Part shown: positions 57,245 to 64,000 of the stretch, one piece after another
Position numbering within the stretch: the first letter of the stretch is position 1
Layout: every line of letters starts with the position of its first letter
NCBI GenBank assembly: GCA_905160935.1
Contig: CAJHZI010000262.1
Location: 84,501 to 148,500 of the forward strand
DNA length: 64,000 bases
Source of the DNA: Enchytraeus crypticus
Lineage: Eukaryota > Annelida > Clitellata > Enchytraeida > Enchytraeidae
Direction: 5' to 3'
Position numbers and translations under genes: made by a program
The notes under the pieces: model-generated
Database searches by the model: none
Seen by the model: only the letters and a program-made list of their open reading frames with translations
What the model was told of the DNA's origin: nothing

Positions 57245-58285
57245 CTGATTAGAATATCTGGAGGAGTTATGGACCTGCCAATATACTCATAGAAATACAT
57301 TTATTAGCAAAATGACAAGAAAGCTACAAAGATTAATTGCTTAAATAATGGATTATTTATATTGCCAGAAAATGTATCATAATATATCATAATTTATGTC
57401 TGAATTAAAAATTTATTCAGACAAGCTGTTTTACTATAGAAACTTTCTACAGCACTTATACTAGCAATTTAGAAGATGAAACGAATATGTTTTCAGGAAC
57501 GATGTTTTGTTACAGAGAATCAATAGTTGTTAGACTCAATAAAATAGCATTCATGTCTTCTCAAAAAGTTAGTCAGCTGCAAAAAAATTTAACACAAGAA
57601 TTTCAGTCAAAATACATTTTCTAGAAGAACTGTTGGCTGCCTACGGTATGGCAAACAGGAGTTCAGATATTTAATGAGATAGATAACACAGCATAAATAA
57701 GAGAAAAATGTATAAAGTTGTATGATTTCATTTCCAATGCCTTAACTAACTTGTTCTTTATTCTCTCTCCTCATTGATCTATTAATCATCAGCGAAGGTA
57801 AAAGAGCAAAAGTGCATTAACTGTGTAACAGATGATGAGTATTTCAGTGCATTAGTCATCTCACCATCCATCACAATGAAGTGCAGACACATGCAACAAC
57901 ATTCAATTGCGAAATTCGAATTACTACGAGATGTATTAAGTACAGATGAACTATAGAAATATGTACATGTAGAAAATTGGTGCTAGAATGCAGATAGACT
58001 GCAACTTGCAAAAACAGACTAAGCTATTGGTAATTGTTACATTGTTTTATATGCACTGCTTTATTCTGCATAAAAGCGAAAAAATTGAATTATACAAATA
58101 GAGTAGCTTTGATACAACAAAATTACTTCCTAAATCCTTCTAAAGGGCTAAAGTTGCACAATAATTCAATGTGTTCCACATGAAATATTGCTTTAATCTT
58201 TGATTTAACTCGTCTTGATTATAAGATAACAGAATTTGCTATTTTCCTCAATCAAATTAAATCATAGGATTTGAGTCACCATATG
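57245..58285. other. Intergenic, nothing recognised
   Basis: AT-rich, no exon or recurrent repeat. Confidence 0.4.
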
Positions 58286-58291
58286 CTATAT

Positions 58292-58714
58292 TATAGACCT
58301 TTTAATATATGTAATGGTAGCTCTGCTCATACAATAAATAAAGCCCAGTGGGGAAGTGGTGGGAGAGTGGGGAGGTGTGTGTGCTTATATCGATGGCTGG
58401 CAATATTTATTCAATATATTTTCAAATATTTATTACGTAATTCTTCATTTATTAACAGAATTGTATTTTATAAAATTACAAATGAATTATATTTCAATTA
58501 CTTATCAAATGAGGATAAACATATGTCTTAATTTGCATTTAATATGTTTAGATAGAATATCTAATGAGGCTAGACTACATTTTTAGGAAATATTACACTG
58601 CAGTTGCCTTCCACAAAAACAATCAAGTGTATGATTGCACGGTGGTACCTCCAACGAATGGATAAATATATACGGTGTTCTTTTAAAGTAAACACCTTTT
58701 ATAGAAGGTCTATA
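58292..58714. mobile_element. MITE family M, copy 2
   Basis: TATAGACCTTTTAATA ... ATAGAAGGTCTATA; aligns with 18352-18778 over its whole length. Confidence 0.75.
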
Positions 58715-58789
58715 TTAATTATATGATAATATAGAAAAACTCCAGATAGCATGGATAGAAAATTTCAAATGATTAAAGTATTAAATGCC

Positions 58790-58870
58790 ATGGGGTAGGA
58801 CGTAATAGTTAGTGTTCGTCTCGGCAGCAAGTGATTTTAATACCAATAGGCACTATCAATAGAGAGGTTT
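58790..58870 (+). mobile_element. SINE4 head fragment
   Basis: ATGCCATGGGGTAGGACG...TTAGTGTTCGTCTCGG resembles 17686-17740. Confidence 0.35.
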
Positions 58871-59088
58871 CATGAACACGTCATTTTTTGTTTACATTAC
58901 AAAACCGCCATTTTGATATACGACACTCTATATGATACACGGCTATATATGTATCTTTAAGTAGTTTTTCATCTTAATTTGGTATAAAATTGTGTCTGGA
59001 ATATTGGCTCTTTCTTACAGATTAATGAACTGGTAGTGGATACGATGGTTCTTGAAAGCTTTGTTACACATAATTTCAGCATTTCTGC

Positions 59089-59126
59089 CATTTCTGCCAA
59101 ATAGTGCAGGCTAATTGGCAGAAATG
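59089..59126. repeat. Inverted repeat, 12-bp arms
   Basis: CATTTCTGCCAA and TTGGCAGAAATG around a 14-base loop; further TTTCTGCCATTT motifs lie at 59080 and 59310. Confidence 0.75.
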
Positions 59127-59329
59127 GCAAAAATTTGGACTCCATGAGTGGAATTCAGGAAAATGGGACAAAAATCTGTCCGCACGATGTGTTTCTGTTT
59201 TGTTGTGTACTTAGTCTATGTATTTAATTGTGTTGTCGAAATATAAGATAGGCCTATTGGTGGCAAGCTTTAATGGTTTGACGAAATTAGTAATTGCAAA
59301 GCTTCTACCATTTCTGCCATTTACGTAAT

Positions 59330-61405
59330 GCACATTAAGGTCAAATTTCTCAAAACTGGGAAAAGTTATTAGCATACACATAGATCTGTAAACAAAAAAT
59401 TATTTAAAATTTTGACTTTGTGCATCAGCCTATAGTTTAAGACTTCCGGTTTGTATTTGAATCCTTTACGGTCTTTGTGTATTGAGGCATTAAATTACGA
59501 CTAGACTAGTGTTACAAGGCCTCAATCAAGACCTACTGAACTAGTATAATTAAGTCTTCAACTATAGAATCCACCTACATAACGAATCTACAGCGTACGG
59601 CTTACTGGTAAGATCAGAGCTCATATATTCCATACGTAAGTTCATACAACTTTAGCACATAGGTAGGCCTACACCGTCTGTGTATATAACTAATAAATCG
59701 TGTGCATTTTTACAAATTGCAATATACGTACATATATAGAAATTTTATTTTTTATATGCATATATATCTATATATAGGTAATGCTAAAAATCAACAGACG
59801 TAATCCAATATGGATGCCAATGCCGGTAGGTGTATAAAAGTGGGCGCGGCTAACAGCTGTGAAAATCCTCTATCGCAGAGATTTAAAAAAAAACTCTTCC
59901 CAAACCAATCTAAGCTATAGATACAAAATAGTTATTAAGCATTTAAAAGTTGAAATTATTTTTAAACTTCTTTTATTTAACATATAACACTTGCGCAAAT
60001 TCTTTTCTAATTTAGATTTCAAATGTTTGCTGTCTTGTACAAAATTAATATAGGAATATTAAAAAGTTATTTGCAAATTTAATGAACTAAAGAACAAATG
60101 TTTTAAAAAATGGCAATAAATCACAAAACAATGCAAGATAATTAAGTTTATTTAAACACAGCACAAAACGTGCAGTATTACGAAAATAAAACCATATAGC
60201 TTAATAATCTATTAGATATTTAATGAAATTTACCTGCCTATCGTAAGATTTTATGGTGTTTGTAAACATTAAACATTTAAGAACAGCGTTGCCATACATT
60301 TAAATATTCGCTTAAATATTCTACGAAAAATTTGATTAACTACAGTTGTGGTTGATCAAGCACAAAAATTTAACCTTCGATGAAGCAGGTCGAAAATTAA
60401 ATGTCATTGCCTAAAATTGTAAATTAATAGAAATATATTGTATATTAAATAGTAGTATACGCGCATGGGCATGCATAAGTGAATGCATGTTTGTATGTGT
60501 GTGTGATTCCATTTGCATGAATAGCTGCATCTGTTTCAATTGCTGTCTATCATGATATCATCTATTGATGCATAGATGATATCATCTATACATGTATGCG
60601 TTCTCTAGCATTCTTAGCTTTCTTCAAAGTTTACTATTTCAAAAGCCGCAATATTTAGTTTTTACAAAAAGTTCAATTTAAAGCTTAAAATGTTGACTTT
60701 TAAGAGAAAATATAGATCATATCAAGATCAAGAAGATAGATCTATCAAACGCCATTACACGCAGTTGGCCTAATAATTCTTGCTAACAGTAATTTTATCG
60801 TATCATTATTTCTCCAAAAATCGCATAACTATCAATACATAGATCAATCAAAGATGACTAGTCGCCATTGGACGCCCATGGCATTTAATAGAGTCGTGGA
60901 CATGGGTGGCAGTTCAGTGACAATATAGTCCATGATGATCCATAATAACGTAATATTGACAATCCATAATAATGACAATACAATCCATGATCATTGATTT
61001 AAAATTACCATCTTTGCATTTTTATTATACTTCATATATCTATGGTTTAAAGTAAGAAAATTGGTGGGCGTGGCGGTATTCACATGATTGTAAACAATTC
61101 GTTTATTGAAATATTTTAAGATTTTCAGGTTTCTGGTGCGCATTTCTGTTAGGACTTATAAATATGATACTTATCAGTAATTAGAAGTATAAGAGAACAG
61201 CTGTTGATTTCAACGTAGGCTTTGGTTTGTGCAGAAAATTATTAGTATTATAAAATTTCTTATTGAGCTCAAATATATTCAACAACAATATGATTAGAGT
61301 GCTACTGTTGTCCATGACAACATTGAGCACTGTATTCATGCTTTACTAACTCTTCTTTTACTTACTCTTCATTCATAAATAAGTAAAAAGCAAAAAAAAT
61401 GCGCA
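59330..61405. other. Intergenic, no gene recognised
   Basis: A TATAAAAGTGGGCGCGGC at about 59832 looks like a core promoter but is followed by no detectable exon. No repeat family recurs here. Confidence 0.35.
60554..60583. repeat. Inverted repeat, 12-bp arms
   Basis: GATATCATCTAT and ATAGATGATATC around TGATGC. Confidence 0.85.
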
Positions 61406-61409
61406 TGCA

Positions 61410-61640
61410 TTATAGTGAAATGACCAACTGTGTTGATATCTATCATTTTAATACCACATGTTTAAACCGTTAGGCAATTTAGTCCATTTTCCGTGTAACC
61501 AGTCCGGTGAATGTTCGAGATTTAACTCTCAGATCAGCGTGGCTGGGATTCGAACCCACGAGGGTTCAATTCAGCGCAGGATTTGTCATTTAAAACTTCA
61601 TGACATTACCCCTACGCTATTGAGACATTCTAATAATTGC
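61410..61640 (-). mobile_element. SINE3 copy
   Basis: Inverted relative of 26515-26745: GCATTATAGTGAAATGA, TTTAAACCGTTAGGCA, GGCTGGGATTCGAACCCACG and CATTACCCCTACGC. Confidence 0.75.
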
Positions 61641-62074
61641 ATAGTCTTTTGTCAATGAATTTACTGGTTAATAGAGGGATTGCTCTTTAGGCAGCGTTAA
61701 GGAAGAATGTTGAATGTGTATCTTGTACCCACTTCTTTGCAAATTATTATAATTATTATGAAATTATACTTTTTAGATTAAAGAGCCTGTCATTTACAAG
61801 ACACCTTTATCAGCCTATAATTCCATCACCAGACCTGGACAAAGTTGCATGTCTCAGTTATGGTGTGGGCGTGAAGAGCTTATACAGTTATCTTATAAAA
61901 CTAGCTCTTTTGTGTACTGTAATGATCGATCTGCCAGTACTCTTTGAAGTTTGCTCAAGTCTATACATCACAAGCAAAAATTATATCACACAGATTTCCA
62001 TCTACCTGATTTAATTTTTCAATAGGCTTATGCAACAATTGATCAGCAAGAAAAGACATTCAATCACGTCATTG

Positions 62075-62112
62075 TGCAACATGGACAATTTGCAAAAAGT
62101 GTCCATGTTGCA
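62075..62112. repeat. Inverted repeat, 13-bp arms
   Basis: TGCAACATGGACA and TGTCCATGTTGCA around a 12-base loop, about 340 bp before the WASHC2 start codon. Confidence 0.85.
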
Positions 62113-62451
62113 TTTACGACATCTTGAAAAAGTAAAAGAATACATAGTGATGCTGAAAATATTCGAAACCAATCGCTGGAGACCAATGACTGAACAAACT
62201 GAAGTGACTGGAATCTTGGAGACTTAGACTTAGACCGGCAAAACTCAGTCCAAGCAGACTCAAGATTGAAACCAGGGTCTTGAGCACTTCAAGTCTGCGC
62301 ATATGTCTAGTTAAAGACTTAGTTTTAACTATTTTCTACAAATATTGAGACATCTTGGCATTGATTTACCGTGTTTGGCATTTTTCAGCTACTAATCAAA
62401 GCACTTTTAAAATGTTGAGATTATAGCTGCATTTATCTTATATATTAAATA

Positions 62452-62577
62452 ATGAACGGAGATATAAATTCACAAGCGGCTGCAGCATCGCCTGGTACTA
62501 AACCATGGGAGAAACCTTGGTCTATCGATGAACTCAAAAAATCAGCTGCTAACTGGTCATTGGCCAGTGATGCTGGG
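62452..62577 (+). CDS. WASHC2 exon 1
   Basis: ATG at 62452 (AATAATGAAC), donor GCTGGG|GTAGGT. The Trp-Glu-x-Pro-Trp-Ser core is diagnostic. Confidence 0.92.
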
Positions 62578-64000
62578 GTAGGTTTTCTGCTGAAATTTTC
62601 ATTTTTAGCATCACTATGATATTATCCTCCTGTTCTTATTTTCAAGAGTTCCTTTGCTTATTTATTTGACAGCTGCATTTATAAACTTGGATTTTTTCAA
62701 CTCTATCTTTCAATTTTTTCCTTTTACTGTGAAAACATAGGTTGCTTGGCAAGTATGTTTCAAGTATTTTGCGCTTTTGCTTGTGTTTCAGATGTTACAA
62801 CATGTGCAGGAGTACTCGCAGAGACTGATAAGTCAAACACATGATATACAAGCGCAGATGGATGGATTAGCTCATGAAGCTAAGGTATTGGTCACTATAT
62901 CAGTTAGTGGTGGACTGGCATGCAGTCAGTCAGTTAACAATCATTTAACCAATCTGTATAGCAATTAATTGATTAGTCAGTGAGTGAGTTAGTGTGAGTC
63001 GGGCAGTCACTCATTAACAAATCAATTATTAAACCATTCAATATATCAGTCACTTAATTCAAGTATCTATCAGATATTCAATCTGAGAGTCAGTCAATCT
63101 GAGAGTCAGTCAATCTATTATTTAATCAATCAATCAATAAATCATACGACCAATCTATCAGTGTGTCAGACAGCAGAATATATATATATATATATATCAC
63201 TTATTTCATTCATTCTGGAATCCATAAATGCATTATAATATATTAAGACAAATTAGAAAGGAACATACATTGAACAGTGCAAAACACTCAACACTCAGAT
63301 CAATCTTTTAAGCACTTTCAATGGCTGACACTAACAAGTTACTAGATATTTGACACATGATTACGTTTGCTAACATTATGTATTATGTTGTATTCTATTA
63401 TTATTTATTGCAGTATTATTTATTAAGGCTTGAGTCAGTGGCAATGTCAGTAAGGTACTCGACCGCGGATCAGTATATGTGGGGTTCAAATTCTGGGCTC
63501 GCCCGTCATTGACATCTCTTTCGAGTGAAGAAACTGACGTTAACATTAGTTTTAGCTTTACTTTTTATTTAGTGCATTACGTAGTATTATCATTATGTAG
63601 TGCATTATGTAGCGCTTTGTCAAATCTAGGTAAACCATGATACTTGAAACCTTCAATGACACGATTGTACTGTGCTTAAGTTTGGCTTGTAAGTAGTTTC
63701 CTTTGTTGTCTTCTTTATCTGCATGTGCTATGTCACATGCTTTAAAATTTGTTATATATATATTTTTTCTATTGTCATATATTTGGACCTCTCTTTGTCT
63801 AGTTTTTTGCCGAATGGCAGGTCCAAGGTACATATTGATACTTACTTGCTTTCAGGTTCCATAAAGAGCACTCCCTTGATGAATGAGTTAACACCTTCAA
63901 TCCCTTCATTTTTAGACCTAACACAATTGAAATGCTACACTGGTACATTGAAATTATTGTGATTTTATCAATTTCAGCTAACAAATGCAAGACTGAGCAA
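62452..64000 (+). CDS. WASH complex subunit 2 (FAM21), 5' end, truncated by window
   Basis: FAM21/WASHC2 is the large subunit that links the WASH actin-nucleating complex to retromer on endosomes. Exon 1 (62452-62577) encodes 42 residues containing KPWEKPWSIDELKKSAANWS and LASDAG, matching [20 protein letters not shown] and AADAG of vertebrate FAM21. Exon 2 (62792-62884) encodes MLQHVQEYSQRLISQTHDIQ and AQMDGLAHEAK, matching [20 protein letters not shown]. Exon 3 starts at 63978 with LTNARLSN (family ATDCRLHN) and leaves the window. All three junctions are phase 0. These residues belong to the N-terminal head that binds the other WASH subunits; the acidic LFa-repeat tail must lie beyond the window. 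Confidence 0.93.
62792..62884 (+). CDS. WASHC2 exon 2
   Basis: Acceptor TGTGTTTCAG|ATG, donor GCTAAG|GTATTG; 31 codons. Confidence 0.92.
62920..63170. repeat. TCAG/TCAA-type repeats (WASHC2 intron 2)
   Basis: Imperfect CAGTCAGT, AATCAATC and a duplicated CAATCTGAGAGTCAGT block; (AT)n at 63178-63197 follows. Confidence 0.75.
63426..63565 (+). mobile_element. SINE1 copy (WASHC2 intron 2)
   Basis: GTACTCGACCGCGGATCAGT, GGGGTTCAAATTCTGGGCTC, TTTCGAGTGAAGAAACTGAC and GTTAACATTAG. Confidence 0.85.
63795..63900 (-). mobile_element. Repeat family D fragment (WASHC2 intron 2)
   Basis: GGCAGGTCCAAGGTACATAT and CATAAAGAGCACTCCCTTGA, inverted. Confidence 0.55.
63978..64000 (+). CDS. WASHC2 exon 3, partial
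   Basis: Acceptor TCAATTTCAG|CTA; seven codons plus two bases before the window ends. Confidence 0.8.

Noticed and set aside
59832..59850. Promoter at TATAAAAGTGGGCGCGGC
   Set aside because: Attractive core motif, but no downstream exon, transcript signal or repeat context supports a gene.
62030..62227. 65-codon frame upstream of WASHC2
   Set aside because: Spans the 13-bp inverted repeat and matches no family; the WASHC2 start at 62452 explains the locus better.

Overview
This is a window of nuclear DNA from an animal, most likely an invertebrate. The evidence is spliced genes with GT-AG introns, two conserved metazoan genes, tRNA-derived SINEs, LINE tails, hAT and mariner elements, and abundant microsatellites in AT-rich DNA. 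I cannot name the species. No bacterial or viral gene set is present.

Two conserved genes could be assembled exon by exon. (1) On the minus strand, positions 44169 down to 20146 encode a short oxysterol-binding-protein-related protein of the ORP1/ORP2 (OSBPL1A/OSBPL2) type. It has 13 coding exons, every junction closes in phase, and the product is about 534 residues. It has a FFAT-like VAP-binding motif at the N-terminus and the family signature EQVSHHPP in exon 6. Two anomalies stand out: an extra A in exon 8 that breaks the frame, and a Cys where the family has Gly in FNPLLGETYE. (2) On the plus strand, from 62452 to the window edge, are the first two exons and the start of the third exon of WASHC2 (FAM21), a subunit of the endosomal WASH complex. 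The two genes are head to head, about 18 kb apart. A possible extra first exon lies at 46797-46715 (minus).

The left part (about 5-16 kb) holds what may be an undescribed family of very small secreted peptides of 39-40 residues. One gene is on the minus strand (5389-6715), one is on the plus strand (10280-11473), and a third, broken copy lies in a tandem duplicate (about 13080-15690). All three share a non-coding first exon, and the two intact genes have matching TATA boxes. The signal peptides are nearly identical and end in a DDDD tract, but the mature C-termini are unrelated.

The rest is repeats. ORP intron 4 carries a candidate 6.4 kb mobile element (28937-35372), bounded by short inverted ends and arrays rich in CACATGTG. 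Inside it a SINE sits in a hAT-like element, which sits in another repeat. Other elements are an internally deleted mariner with 27-bp inverted ends, hAT-type MITEs with 8-bp target duplications, a two-copy MITE, four short interspersed families, LINE 3' ends that share their tail with the main SINE, and tandem arrays of 12, 15, 19, 20, 41, about 94 and about 100 bp. Several tandem repeats lie directly against ORP splice acceptors.
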